Below, in pieces: positions 45,875 through 57,649 of a DNA stretch of 64,000 nt. A program made the position numbers and the translations under genes. The notes beneath the pieces are model-generated. The model worked only from the letters and a program-made list of their open reading frames with translations, was not told where the DNA came from and did no database searches. How positions within the stretch are numbered: position 1 is the first letter of the stretch; each line of letters opens with the position of its first letter. Source of the stretch: Plotosus lineatus (lineage: Eukaryota; Chordata; Actinopteri; Siluriformes; Plotosidae); NCBI GenBank assembly GCA_024760905.1, contig CM045729.1:54212080-54276079 (forward strand), in the 5' to 3' direction.

Positions 45875-46347
45875 AGAAATGTGTAAAACTGGATGATTTT
45901 CCTGAATAAATAACTAAGTGCAATATTTTTGTCTGATTTGTTGAATTAAGTTATTTTAATCTAATTTCACAACTTGTGTAAAAATCTGATACTGATATTT
46001 ATGCAGAAATGATAAAGAGCTCACAATCTTTTAAGCATCACTGTTCCTAAAGAGGTGAGCACCTTTCTCAAAGGTCTCAGACAATGGTCTCTGACAGTCC
46101 GAAGATCATAGCTGAAAGCAAACCAGAACGCTCCAGAAAAACAACCTCTACCCATGCATCCACTGCCAGCCCTTTCTTTTTTGCCTTCTGTGACAGGTTG
46201 AACTGGGTTTCATGCACTGGAGGAACACTATAGTTTGTAGGCTACGGTACTTGCTGACCGTGATAGTGCTGTTTTTTTTTCTGAGAACAGTCAGTTTTGT
46301 AAAAATCCCCAAGTAATAAATCGTAAGGTTTTATGCGTCGTGAAATG

Positions 46348-46382
<35 letters not shown>

Positions 46383-46759
46383 GTTCTCTGTCATGAGAGC
46401 AGCACCACTCCCGACCCTACTGCAAACAAATCCACGTGGAAGAGAGAAAACTCAATGTGTTCTTTTCATTGGAAAATGGTTGCCTAGGTGATGGAAGGAC
46501 AGACAGTGCTGGGGAAGGGGGGGGGGGGGGGGGTGTCCAGCTTGGGGTTGCAAGCATCCTTTTGATTGAGAACGGGATCTAAACACAGCCTAACACACTA
46601 GAAGGTCAATAAATGCAAAGAAAATTTGATTTTATGTTTAAAAGAACGAGAGTTGACGAGCAAGTTGAGGAACAGAGAGCAGAAATTAGAACGAGTGCAG
46701 AGGAAGCACATGGAGTAGGTCGGCTATGTGTGAGAAACAGTGTGAGACAGACATTACTA

Positions 46760-46808
<49 letters not shown>

Positions 46809-46938
46809 ATTGTACAAGTAGGCTTTATTAACATCTTTGGTATGATACCAAAAATTTTGAGTTGCACAGTTCGTGTAAGAATCTTACTTTCACCCCTGCC
46901 TAAGATTTGAACAGACAATTTTCTGGTTACAAGGACAG
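45875..46938. other. No gene; (CT)n, (G)n and (TG)n runs
   Basis: CT run at 46351-46382, G run at about 46519-46532, TG run at 46762-46808. A 72-codon ORF ending in the TG run shows no domain. Confidence 0.6.
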
Positions 46939-46940
46939 GA

Positions 46941-47261
46941 TCCGGGCAGTGGTGGTCTAGTGGTTAGGACGCAGGATCGCTGATCCTAAGGTTGGGGGTT
47001 CGAGTCCCCACAAGGTTGTCACTGTCCCCCCAGTGCAGCTAACTGGGTTATCAAAGGCAGGCCATGTCTCGCACTGTCTATGGTGAGAAGTTCATGTAAA
47101 AGAACCATTGCTGACTTTCGTAAAGAGTAGGCTGCAAAGCCGTCAGCGTGTTCCTATGACCTGGAGAGGGATGGGTTCTACCAGGCGAAGTCAGCCCAAG
47201 TCTTGCCATGAAGGCGCCCCAACGACATCATCGGATGTTAAGGGAGAAGTGAAGTGAAGTG
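46941..47261 (+). repeat. SINE S4 (S2 body with a third kind of tail)
   Basis: Clear tRNA-Glu-like head (GTGGTCTAGTGGTTAGGAC, GGGTTCGAGTCCCC) and S2 body to GCCGTCAGCGTGTT. The tail is unlike T1 or the RTE tail: CCTGGAGAGGGATGGG, CCCAAGTCTTGCCATGAAGG, GGATGTTAAGGGAGAAGTG and (GAAGT)n. AAGGACAGGA is duplicated at 46931-46940 and 47262-47271. Confidence 0.88.
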
Positions 47262-47271
47262 AAGGACAGGA

Positions 47272-48478
47272 CCACAAATACTGAGAGAGTTGCCAGTGCG
47301 CCTCCTTTTAGTTTAGGATTAATGCTACTATCAATCAGTCATGCCTGAGTGTCTCTGTAGACAACCTTAATCAATTGGGATAAACATATGGATTTTGTGT
47401 TTGCTGAAGTGCTGCTAACTGCAAGGCTTTCTTTTTGAAGGTGAGCCGCTGTTTTCGTGTCATTATTAAGTGTTGCAAATTACTATTTACAGAAATGGCA
47501 CAATCTTATTGGTTCACTATCTTGGGGTTAATTTATATTTATGTGCAGAAGGTGAGGTTTATGTTGCGAAACACAGCCTCAGTGCATAACTGTAGTAGTA
47601 TATACTACCACCTTAGCAAAAAAGCACATTGATTTACTTTTTGTTGTTTATTTATTTATTTTTAAATTTTATTGTATATTTTTTTATCATGACGCATGCA
47701 GGTAAGCTCCCAGCACACAGACAGATACAGAGCAGAGCCTAAGAGCTGTGTAACAGTGGCTTTTCAAAACCCTGATAAAGATTCGATGTTACGATGTAGA
47801 CACATTATGACAATGAAATTAAAATGAGATTTTTATAGTTTACATATTTGAACGAGAACACTGAGGCAGGCCGGGTAATCCACGCTTTACGCTGCTTGTT
47901 CTCATCTGGTCTGTACTCATTTATGAGACTTTTACCAGTCTTTTAGAGCACTGGGGATACAAAACGAGGGTTATTATTCCAAGGTCTGTACATTTTATGA
48001 AAATGTTCATATGCATAAATACGAAATAGCATGGAGTACCTTCAAATAAACAATTTTCAAAGGAGGATGTTTGTCATGAAAAATTTTCCATTCAAGATTA
48101 GATAAGCATGTGGTTTAATGAAATCATGTATTGGTGGCAATAGCCCTGATTTGTTCTGCACAAGGTCGATAATGTCCACTCTGACTATCTCTTTATAATA
48201 ATAACAGTACTGTCTCTTTTTTTCAACCAGATTCACTTTTTATAAAGCACATTTATGTAACTTTAGAGAAAACCATATCCAAACCAGATCCTGAAATGTT
48301 GATTACGCAAGAATGTGAATATGTGTCCATACAAAAGTGTCCACTCTGGGTTTATGCCATCAGAAAATAAACACAAAATATATTTCGACCAAAAAAGATC
48401 AGAAAAAAAAAAATTCATTTGCTTGCATTATTCATATGCTATATATTTAGAATTTAACTAGTTTTAACTTTGAAACCT
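47272..48478. other. No gene or named repeat recognised
   Basis: AT-rich intronic DNA. Confidence 0.5.
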
Positions 48479-48490
48479 TCAATTGACAAT

Positions 48491-48838
48491 TGAGTTCAGT
48501 TCATTTTCTGTAACTGCTTAATCCTAACTAGAGTTGCGAGGAGGCTGGCGTCCACCCCAGCCGACTCTGGGCGAGGGCAGAGTATAGCCTGGACAGCTCG
48601 CCTGGTCATCACAGAGCGGAAACATGCTGACGGCTATGCAGCTACTTTTGTCAAAAGTCAGCAATGGTTCTTTTACATGAGTCTCTCCCCATAGACAGTG
48701 AGAGACATGGCCAGCCTTTGATAACCCAGTTAGCTGCACTGGGGGGGACAGTGACAACCTTGTGGAGAGTGGGCCTCGAACCCCCAACCTTAGGATCAGT
48801 GATCCTGCACCCTATACCACTACGCCACCACTGCCCCC
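48491..48838 (-). repeat. SINE S2, full length, with 12-bp duplication
   Basis: Flanked by TCAATTGACAAT at 48479-48490 and 48839-48850. Head, body and T1 tail are all present. Confidence 0.9.
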
Positions 48839-48850
48839 TCAATTGACAAT

Positions 48851-49868
48851 GATAAAGACATTTAATTGTTTTGGAAATGCATAGTTTTGAGTTATTAAAA
48901 TTCAGACTAATACTTCACACAGAAGCTTTAATTTATAGCTGACATGACAAATAACATATTTGATCTGCTGTGGCATCGAGCGGTTTCTGTGTAATGCATT
49001 GTTCTTCTGGGGTGTTGCAGTGTTGATAACCTTGCCTTCTTATCTCTCCACTTGTAATGACCCCTCTCTCTCTCTCTCTCTCTCTCGCTCTCTCTCTTTC
49101 TGTCACAAGCTGTTTCTCCAACCTTTTAATTTATTCTCAGATGTCATTCCAAGCCTTTTTTCTTTTCACTCCACATATGCTAAGTTTATTCGCTCAATCT
49201 CATATTCCTACTGAATGTAATTGTTTTTATTAACCCATAGTCCCTTTCTACCAGTGACCTTAGAAGGACCAGGGACAGCATGAAATTCAATTTTTGGCTA
49301 CCACTTAAAGATAATTTTATTGTTCCCCTGATAGTATAGTTTTTTTTTAAATAATCAGATTATATAGGTTTGTAAAACAGCATCAATTTTCTGCACAGCA
49401 CACAGTAGATAGCCTCAGCTTAAATTACATTAAGGCTAAAGTGTGGAGTAAATAGTAGAGGCTGCTGATAGATGAATAAAATGTCTCTATCCATAGTGTG
49501 AAACAGGGCTGAAAAATTATTGAACAAATGGTAGGAGTACTGTATGTTTAATACTTCTGAACAAATATGTTTAATGAAAATAGGAATCAACTGTATTGGC
49601 CAAGGTTGTGAACACAAATAAGGAATTTGATGGTTTAACTTCACACACTGTACAGAAAAAAAACAGTTGAAGTACATTTCACATTTAAGGCTATACAAGG
49701 ATTTAGGCAAATAAGGATAAGTATAGCATGTAAAAAATAGACTTAAAATAAATATGTGCAGAAATGCAAAATGTGACAATAGAATATACAATTATAAATT
49801 ATAAAATTATAGCTATTTGAAGTGAAGTTTATCTGCAATTTCATAACACTATATCAGAGATTTGCAAA
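48851..49868. other. No gene; one (CT)n run
   Basis: CT microsatellite at 49063-49098; otherwise unremarkable AT-rich DNA. Confidence 0.5.
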
Positions 49869-49869
49869 A

Positions 49870-49890
49870 GGGGGCATTGGTGGTCTAGTG
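49870..49890 (+). repeat. SINE S2 head, split by a hAT element
   Basis: GGGGGCATTGGTGGTCTAGTG; the SINE continues at 50846 after the hAT insertion. Confidence 0.75.
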
Positions 49891-50845
49891 CAGTGGTTCT
49901 TAACCTGGGTTCGATTGAACCCTTGGGGTTTGGTGAGTCAGTCTCAGGGGAGGCCTTCGGCGGAGGTCAAGACGCAACACCCGACTTATATTCATGACGA
50001 CACGCCCCGCTTGTGATGGTACGTCGTGTGATTTCTTTCTTAATGTTTTAATCCATACTGTGTTGAGCAAAAAAAAAAGTGGTCGGACGAATATGTACAA
50101 CATGTATTCATACGGAACGCGATGCTCGTCAGCGTCCTATCTGCATGATTTCAGAAGTGGGATCAGCCCCCACTGACTGACGTATATGTATATGTATATG
50201 TGTATATAATATAAATAAATACATATTCAATACTATAAATTCTTATAATAAAGACTAAACATTCAAAAATAATGCATAAGATGTAAATAAAACAAATACA
50301 CCCACATACAGACGCGCGCAGGCGCACACACTCGGATGCGCACCTCACATAAAAATGTAGGTAGTTGTGATGGAGAGTTCGTGCATTGTATTGGTTTTGT
50401 TTTTTGAACACAGTGATGTTAATGCACGGTTCATTTTGGTGCCCCAATAAAAACATATCTTGATTTTGAAAAAAAAAATCATACTGTATTTTATTTTTCA
50501 ATAAAAGAGGGTTCAGTGAATAAGCATATGAACACCCAGTGCAGCTAACTGGGTTATCAAAGGTATGTCTGTCACTGTCTATGGTGAGAGGCATGTAAAA
50601 GAACCATTGCTGACTTTCGTAAAGAGTAGCTGCAAAGTCGTCAGCGTGTTTCTGTCCCTTGCTAAAAAGGGTTGTGACAGGAAGGGCATCCGACGTAAAA
50701 ACCTCTGCCAAATCAAACTTGCGAATCAGATGATTCGCTGTGGCGACTCCCGAGTAAAAGGGAAAAAGCCAAAAGGAAGACAGACAGTGAATAAGCATAT
50801 GAAACTGGTGGGGTTCAGTACAGCCAACAAGGTTAAGAACCACTG
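49891..50845. mobile_element. hAT element containing an S3 SINE and a MITE D fragment
   Basis: Ends CAGTGGTTCTTAACC and GGTTAAGAACCACTG. GTCTAGTG is duplicated exactly at 49883-49890 and 50846-50853. Inside are a family D fragment (50163-50375) lacking its termini and a 5'-truncated S3 SINE. No transposase frame. Confidence 0.9.
50533..50784 (+). repeat. SINE S3, 5' truncated, nested in hAT
   Basis: Begins CACCCAGTGCAGCTAACTGG and has the RTE tail ending AAAGGAAGACAGA. CAGTGAATAAGCATATGAA is duplicated at 50514-50532 and 50785-50803. Confidence 0.92.
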
Positions 50846-50935
50846 GTCTAGTGGTATAGGGTTCTGGATCTCTGATCCTAAGGTTGGGGGTTCGAGTCCC
50901 ACTCTCCACAAGGTTGGCACTGTTGTCACCCCCCC
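50846..50935 (+). repeat. SINE S2 remainder, truncated at a poly-C run
   Basis: Head completes (GGGGGTTCGAGTCCCAC) and the body begins, then is lost in a C run. Confidence 0.75.
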
Positions 50936-50989
50936 CCCCCCCCGCGTCATCCCCACCCCCCGAGTGTGTATATAAAATATATACACACT

Positions 50990-51159
50990 CAGTCTGTAGT
51001 TTGTAAATAATGAATGCAGCATCATTGCGTCATTACGTCAGCGTACTATGTAGGTACGTCTAAACTCAAAATTTGACTTTTATTTTTTGGAAGAAAAAAC
51101 CGTAAAATCAAAAAAAAAAAAACGTAAAAACGGATGAAAGTACGTCGAGGAGCGTCTGT
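50990..51159. mobile_element. Family G (pogo/Tigger) end fragment
   Basis: Ends GTCGAGGAGCGTCTG followed by TA; the reverse complement matches the G terminus. The other end is not seen. Confidence 0.6.
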
Positions 51160-51612
51160 ACTCTCAAAAAGCATATTTTCAGGTGTATTAGCAGAGAAAA
51201 CTCCAGTACAGGGATTCTACTTCGCACTTCAATTAACGTGGCTTCAGTGCATCGCGTTTTTTTTTTTTTTAAATATTCATCGAACTAAAAAATAAGGAAA
51301 TTAAGGAAGAATAGGGGAAAATGCTGCAAAACAAGACCAATTATGCAAAAAAAAACCCAAATAACCCTCAAACAAACAAACAAACAAAAAAAACCCCTCA
51401 AAACTCCCTATCAAAACTACTTACATTTTTCACTTACACACACAGATGCACGTGCACACACTCAGATGCGCACCTCACATAAAAATGTATGTGTATGTGT
51501 GTATTTATATTTCATTTACATCTTATGCATTATTTTTGAATGTTTAATTGTTATTATAAGCATTTATAGCATTGAATATTTATTTAGTGATATTATATAC
51601 ACATATGTGAGC

Positions 51613-51765
51613 AAAGCCTTCAGCATGTTTCTGTCCCTTGCTAAAAGGGTTGTGTCAGGAAGGGCATCCGACGTATAAACCTATACCAAATCAAACATGC
51701 AAATTAAATCACTGTGGCGACCCCTGAAACAAAAAAAAGTGGAAAGCTGAAAGGAAATCTCTCTC
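51613..51765 (+). repeat. SINE S3, 5' truncated, at the D/E junction
   Basis: Contains TTGTGTCAGGAAGGGCATCC and AAAGCTGAAAGGAAATC. The exact 18-bp duplication at 51595-51612 and 51766-51783 spans the boundary between MITE D and element E, so this SINE came after E. Confidence 0.9.
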
Positions 51766-51776
51766 ATATACACATA

Positions 51777-52448
51777 TGTGAGCCACTCCACCAAAAATCG
51801 GCTCTTGCATCCAAAACTGTGCTTTTAACACAGTCAGATAGAGGAGGCCCAAAGCTGCAAAATGCAGCAAAAAATTGTCAATACCTGGAAAACTGACTGA
51901 GCTATGCCATTTCTTGAGTCAGCATTCAACTAAAAATTTCAAAAGATGTTTTAGAGAAAAACGAGCACAAAGATTGCACTTCTTCCAAGGTCATTAGTCC
52001 TTAGCAACCAAACATTTTTATGCACTTCAGCCATATAAACTTTTAGAAAACATGTCTCGGAAAAGATTTAGGAAGAGATGATAAGAGAAATCATCCTCAT
52101 TTTAATTTGTCAGGCCCTTTTTAAACCCATCAGTCACGGTGATAACCCACAAAAATGAACAAAAATGACTACAGTCGGCCCCCAACTTACGAAATTAATC
52201 TGTTCCAGAGCCCCTTTCGTATTACGGGGATTTCGTAAGTAGGGGTCGCATTTTACATGTTAAACGCCTAATTCGTTCCAAGGCTCCAGTCTTTGGACTG
52301 GATAAACCCCATAAACCCTTTAAAAATGATAAGAGTACACCAATTCTGTATGAAAGATGTGTTAAAAGTAAAAGAAAATTATTTGTTAAACCATTTAAAC
52401 ATTTTATTCACATATTTATTAATTAAACCATTGTTAAACATTTTTTAT

Positions 52449-52500
<52 letters not shown>

Positions 52501-53781
52501 CTCTCTCTTTTCTCTCTCTCTCTATCTCTCTATTGCTCTCTCTCTCGCGCACGCTGCGGGCCACGCCCACAAGACGTGAATTCAAAGCGCATTCTCTGCT
52601 TGACAAACTCAACTTTAATTTGATTCCTTGAGGGATCGGAATTCCAGATGAGCTCAAATGCATCCACATTTATTAAACATTTACTGAATTAAAACAACTT
52701 AAAAACTAAACTAAAAACTAAAGAGTGACGCTTTCTTCTGTCTCTATCTGGAAGGCCAGTGGGGCGGGATGTTGAGAGACAGCCAATGAGAGAGCAACTT
52801 GAGAGTCGTGTGAAATTTTGATTGGCGTGTTTGAATTTTGAATTTCTTTTCGTAAGAGTGGGTTGATTCGTATCTCGGAGACGGAAACTTAGTCAAATAT
52901 TTTTCGTAACGCGGGGATTTCGTACACAGAGGTCTTCGTAAGTTGGGGGCCTACTGTATTTTTTTTTCATTTCTGTTTATTTCGATAAGATCAGTATGTA
53001 TCTTTTCAACCATTATATAAAGGTTCAAATGCCTTCAAATGATACTGATTGAAAAAAAACATCGTCAGGTTCAAACAATCACACTCAAATTAAGAAAACT
53101 ATATATAAGAAAACTATATAACAAAACTCCCTGAGCTCTTTATACAAGTAAGCTTCATCAACTCAGTCCTCATCATTATCATCTTAATCTATATCCTGCT
53201 CAGCAGAAAGGATCACATCATCATCACAAACACAACAAACTGACTCATGCACACTTTTATTAACAGATGCCTCTTCTTCAACATCAAAATCAAAATCTTC
53301 ATCAACACAGCTGGCAGCATCATCATCAGTTTGTTCATCTGTAAAAGGAATAAAACATTTTTAAGCATTTTTCAGGACTTGACCAATTTTCGTACAAAGC
53401 TAAACAACCCACGATCCAGAAACAGTACCCAAAATGGAGAGACTACTTCACGGCCGTTCTTCTGGTGTATGGATTATAGTGTGTCTTATACCAAACTCGG
53501 TGAATAATTGCAACAAAATCCAGTAAGTTTTGGTACTGTTTTTATCCAGTTTTATGAGGGTACTTGTCAGAAAAATGGGGGAAACAAAGACATTTTTAGT
53601 GAGTTTCAGTCGATTTCACGTGAGCAAGTGATAGTTGAATACTTGTTTTAACAGCTTATGCAAAAATCTGAATTTCGATAAAAATGGACCATTTTTACTT
53701 TTCTGGCCTTTATCTCAAATATGGTCTGAAATGAAAAATGGTCTGTGCGACAAGCGCCTACTTTCGGTGGCGTGCCTCACA
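51777..53781. mobile_element. Element E: 2-kb TIR transposon of uncertain superfamily
   Basis: Ends TGTGAGCCACTCCACC and (read inward) TGTGAGGCACGCCACC, which continue as related inverted repeats to about 31 bp. Interior without element F is about 1.2 kb. On the minus strand near 53160-53340 a short, very acidic peptide-like stretch (DEQTDDDAASCVDEDFDFD) appears, but no transposase core. The hairpin MITE at 10931 has the same ends. Confidence 0.65.
52172..52956. mobile_element. Element F: pogo-like MITE nested in E
   Basis: Ends CAGTCGGCCCCCAACTTACG and CGTAAGTTGGGGGCCTACTG, flanked by TA at 52170-52171 and 52957-52958. Holds a CA array (52451-52498) and CT-rich tract. No ORF. Confidence 0.88.
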
Positions 53782-53889
53782 TATATATGTACGTATACGT
53801 CAGTCAGGGGGTCGATCCTACCTCGCGGAATTTGACGGTCACGGGGGATCTCGGTCCCAATTAATCACGGAAAGTGAGGGATCCCTGTA

Positions 53890-55311
53890 CAGATGCTCCC
53901 CGACTTACATTCATTCGTTTTACGTATTTTTCAATTTTACGTTTTTTAAAAAGAAATATGTAAAATTTTGAGTTTAGAGTGCTCGCTGTAGTACAAGATA
54001 TACCTACGTAGTACACTGATGTAATATGCTACTTCGGCATGATGCTGCGTCCATTGTTTACAAACAACAGACTGAACATGCCTCTCCTTCTTCCCAGTTC
54101 ACTGCGTGTTAGCCTTGTGGTAAGACGTCACTCTGTGATCTTTGTGTTTACACTGTTTTGCAGACTTTTTTAATCCTAAGCAAATATGGTTGGTCAGAAG
54201 GGTGAGCCTACTAGCATGGGTGCAAGTTTTCTGGCATATGCCGGAATTTCCAGTTTTTCCAAGACTGAATTAACTATCTGCTCGGATCGGCGCAATCTAC
54301 CATACATACTCAGTTACGCAAAGCGAGTTGTAAAATGAATGAAAACCCGAATCCAGAAAAGAAAGAGAACTCTCCGCTCTGCTGCTGATTCACATCAGTG
54401 CAGGCTGAGTACTAAACAAGTATTCAACGGCACCCTTGCTCACTTGAAAGACCAGAAGTCCAGATAACCTGCACTTTGTCTCAAGCACAAGCAGTGAACT
54501 ACTTTCTGTGGAGGGCCTCACATATTGTAAGCGTTGATTGGCTGTTTTAAGCTTAATGTAAAGTGACTTGGATCAGCTTCATGTAAAGTGACTTGGCTCA
54601 GTGCAAATTTGCAGTTTTTTAAAATGGTGCGAACTTTAATGAAAGAAGAGGAATCCCACGTGTCAGAAATAGATAAAGATGTTAAGAATAAGTTTAAGTG
54701 TGAATGGCTAGAAAAGATTGTGAAATACGAGGTGAAAATCGGCAAACAGACTCGGAACGTATTGGAACCTTTCGTGAGTTTCGTCAAGAAATCTGACATC
54801 GCCAGCAAGGTCTCCCATGTACTAGTGATAGTGGTAATCAGAAAAAGCGGCAAGCCATCTCATTAGAAACGAAGATGGCTATTATCAAGAAAATTGATGC
54901 TGGTAAAAAACATGTGAAATGTTGCACGTTTCTTCCAAATGGCTCCGTTGACCATCGGAACCATTTACAAGTAGAAAGATTGCATCATAGAGAATGTTAA
55001 AGGTTATATTTGATACTGTATTTGATATTTGATGAGTGAATTTGATAAAAATTTATCTATTTGAAATTATTTTGCTTGAATTTAATTTACTTGAAATTAA
55101 TGTTAATACAGTATTATTTGATATATTTGATATTATTTTACAATGTTATGTTTATAATAGTTAATTTATGGATGTTTTATGAGATATTGGTATTTATGGA
55201 TGTATAGTACACTATGAATGTCACTAGAACATACAGTAACAACTTACGTTTTTTTTCACCTTACGTTCAGCCGTCCGGAACCGAACTAAAATGTTAGTTG
55301 GGGAGCGTCTA
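53890..55311 (+). mobile_element. Element G1: pogo/Tigger transposon, internally deleted
   Basis: Left end CAGATGCTCCCCGACTTAC, right end GTTGGGGAGCGTCTA, flanked by TA at 53888-53889 and 55312-55313. At about 54832-54960 a frame reads KKRQAISLETKMAIIKKIDA, the first helix region of the CENP-B-like domain of Tigger transposases. The DDE domain is missing. Just upstream is a 60-codon ORF of different character (FKCEWLEKIVKYEVKIGKQT) and a stretch matching half of the hairpin MITE (CTTGCTCACTTGAAAGA), so another element seems to have inserted here. Confidence 0.75.
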
Positions 55312-55479
55312 TATTTCTTTTCTGACATAATTCTAACATCTTTCTTGTTTACTTCACAATACCTTCACTGAATTATACATTTTTCCCCTCACATGCCCTT
55401 TAAAATTTAAATACATTTTGTGTCATAAAGACAGCATAAATCATCTCATAACTCCAGTAATATTGGTAGAAAATAATTT

Positions 55480-55690
55480 ATTTATTCATTTGCCAGACCA
55501 GCACATATGCACAACCATTCTCACACCCTTGGGATCAATGGAGAAAAGCCACTCAGCTTAATGTGCATGTCCTTAGACTTTCAGAGGAAACCAGAGTTAT
55601 CAGAGGAAACCCATGCAAGCACATGGAGAACATGTAAACTCCATACTGCGCAGTGGACATGGTAGTCACTACACCACCATGTCATCCGGA
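55480..55690 (-). repeat. SINE S1 fragment, minus orientation
   Basis: Body (GGAAACCCATGCAAGCACA, ATGTAAACTCCATACTG) and remnant head (CACTACACCACCATGTCATC). Confidence 0.7.
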
Positions 55691-55694
55691 TAGA

Positions 55695-56580
55695 AAATAA
55701 AGGAAAAAAATGGTGATGATATTAGTGCAAGATTGTCAAGGTAGCCCTTAATATGTGTCTCATTTTAATCCCAGCACTCCTTCCTTTCAGCCACATAGGT
55801 GTCCACTCTCCCTCTGCCTGTGTGTGAAGAGTCTGCTGACGGTCTTGACATATTACGTCAAACCCTACTGGTGTCCACTCAGTGAAGGACATACTCATGA
55901 TTTTTGCCTTCTACATTAATGTGTATGTTTTAAATGTGGCACGGAATGAGTGCAATTATAGACAGCAGACAATAATGTGAATTGTTTATGCACAAAATGG
56001 TTTTCATACTTTAAATAGCTACAGAGGGCATTAATTTTAAGAGTTCAAATTGAAAGTTTGTGAATGGTTGCGTTTATTATACATGTCAGATTAATTTGAA
56101 TCACTTCCTTTGGTAATGCACTATTTTCTCTATTGTTCATGATACATTTAATAATGCGCTCATGCCCGACGACTGCCTGAATCTGGTGATTAGATCTAAC
56201 AGCAACAGCATAGATTAGCATTGGCGCAGGTTTTGTGAAGAATATCTCTATAGCTGAGGTATACGTCATTCATAATGCATCACACAAAGCAGATTCAACA
56301 CAAATTTATAATCAATGTACATACTATGCTTTCAGATCCATACCACATTTATTAGTTCACAACATGCTTATACCAGAGGGTGTAGTAATTTGCACTTATC
56401 ATATTAATTCCATTCTGTCATTAGATAGCATTCATTATTTTCTACATATGTAATGTCCTGTGGTTGGTTTATACAAGAAGACTGTTTAGTTTGATATCCG
56501 CAGTGCTGTTCATCCAGTTGTATAATGCCTCGGGACTTTTGTCCGCTCCATTGGATTCAGTAACGTGTAAATAAACTCTA
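55695..56580. other. No gene or named repeat recognised
   Basis: AT-rich intronic DNA. Confidence 0.5.
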
Positions 56581-56585
56581 GTGCT

Positions 56586-57600
56586 CTGTAATTGTAATAA
56601 GATAAAGATAAAGAGATCTTTATTGTTAGCTGTTGCATGACCAATGAAAATTTTTTTCGCAGCTCTTTGTTTAGCAGCAATTATAAAAATGAAACACACA
56701 AAAAACAACTAAGGAGCTATATACCGACAGACACATACCTATATACATACATAGACATACATGCATACATATATCCTATGTACACCTGTTTATCTATTCA
56801 CATATTCCCACATTTAAAGACTATACATATATTCACATATTGAAACATACACAGAAGGGTGAATTATAAGTCAAAGTTGCATGATATACACCGGGTAAGA
56901 GATTGAGCTTTTAATTATAAGGTGGATGGTGCTAAAATGTTATGATGTTCGAGACCTGTTCTAAACTTGAGTATTGCACTGAAACACAAGTATTGTACCA
57001 TCAAGGAAAATGGTCTGAATGATGTTTATTTGGTCACTGTGTGTGATGGTGGCGGTGGTGGTGGTAGTGGTGGGGTTACACGTTTAACAGCTTGTGGGCA
57101 AAAGCTGTTCCTGAGTCTGTTAGTTTTTGTTTTTAGTGTCCTGTACTTTTTTCTGAAGGGGAGAGGGGTGAAAGAGTGGTGTCCAGGGTGATAGGGTCCC
57201 TGATAATTCCACTGGCTCTCCTCTGAAGTCTGTCAGTGTAAATGTCAATGAGGGAGGGTAGTGTAGTTCCAATTACCCGTCCTGCCATTTTCACCACCCA
57301 CTGCAAGGCCTTCCTGTCATCTGCAGTACAGCAGCTAAACTACACTGTACAGCAGTAGGGCAGGAGGCTCTTGATGGTGGAGTGGTAAAAGTCTGTCAGT
57401 AGGAGTCGGGGTAGATGGGCCTGTCAGAGCTTTCTGAGAAAGTACATCTTTTGTTATGCTTTCCCCACCTGGTGGGAGAAGATTGTGCTCCAGGTGAAGT
57501 CAGCAGAGATTTGGACTCCAAGAAACATGAAGCACTCCACCCTCCCTACCTCCTCTCCAACAATACAGAGTGTGACAAATGTGCTCAGTTTGTTTTGATC
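56586..57600 (-). mobile_element. L2-like LINE: 3' UTR and RT C-terminus, inactive
   Basis: The 3' end (plus strand AGAGATCTTTATTGTTAG) lies at 56586. Minus-strand coding remnants at about 57180-57430 read KALQWVVKMAGRVIGTTLPS and SLIDIYTDRLQRRASGIIRD, preceded by TDFYHSTIKSLLPYC: the C-terminal region common in fish L2/jockey-like reverse transcriptases. Stops and frameshifts interrupt it. A GGT/GGC-rich repeat lies at 57042-57072. Confidence 0.75.
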
Positions 57601-57649
57601 TTGTTGTGGCTCTTTGTGGGTATTTGTAATGATTCAAGGTCATAAAACA

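Larger units (their letters stand above)
51209..53887. mobile_element. TA-targeting MITE, family D, copy 4, split by nested elements
   Basis: Left half 51209-51605 (CAGGGATTCTACTTC, AAAATAAGGAAATTAAGG) and right half 53782-53887 (ACGTATACGTCAGTCAGGGG, AAAGTGAGGGATCCCTG). Aligning both to copies 2 and 3 shows one MITE, interrupted by element E (51777-53781). TA flanks both ends. Confidence 0.8.

Noticed and set aside
46941..47015. Possible functional tRNA-Glu gene
   Set aside because: A and B boxes are present, but the anticodon arm and acceptor pairing are not kept and it continues into a SINE body with target duplications.
52448..52669. Minus-strand 73-codon ORF with Arg/Glu-rich repeat
   Set aside because: Generated by CT and CA microsatellites inside MITE F.
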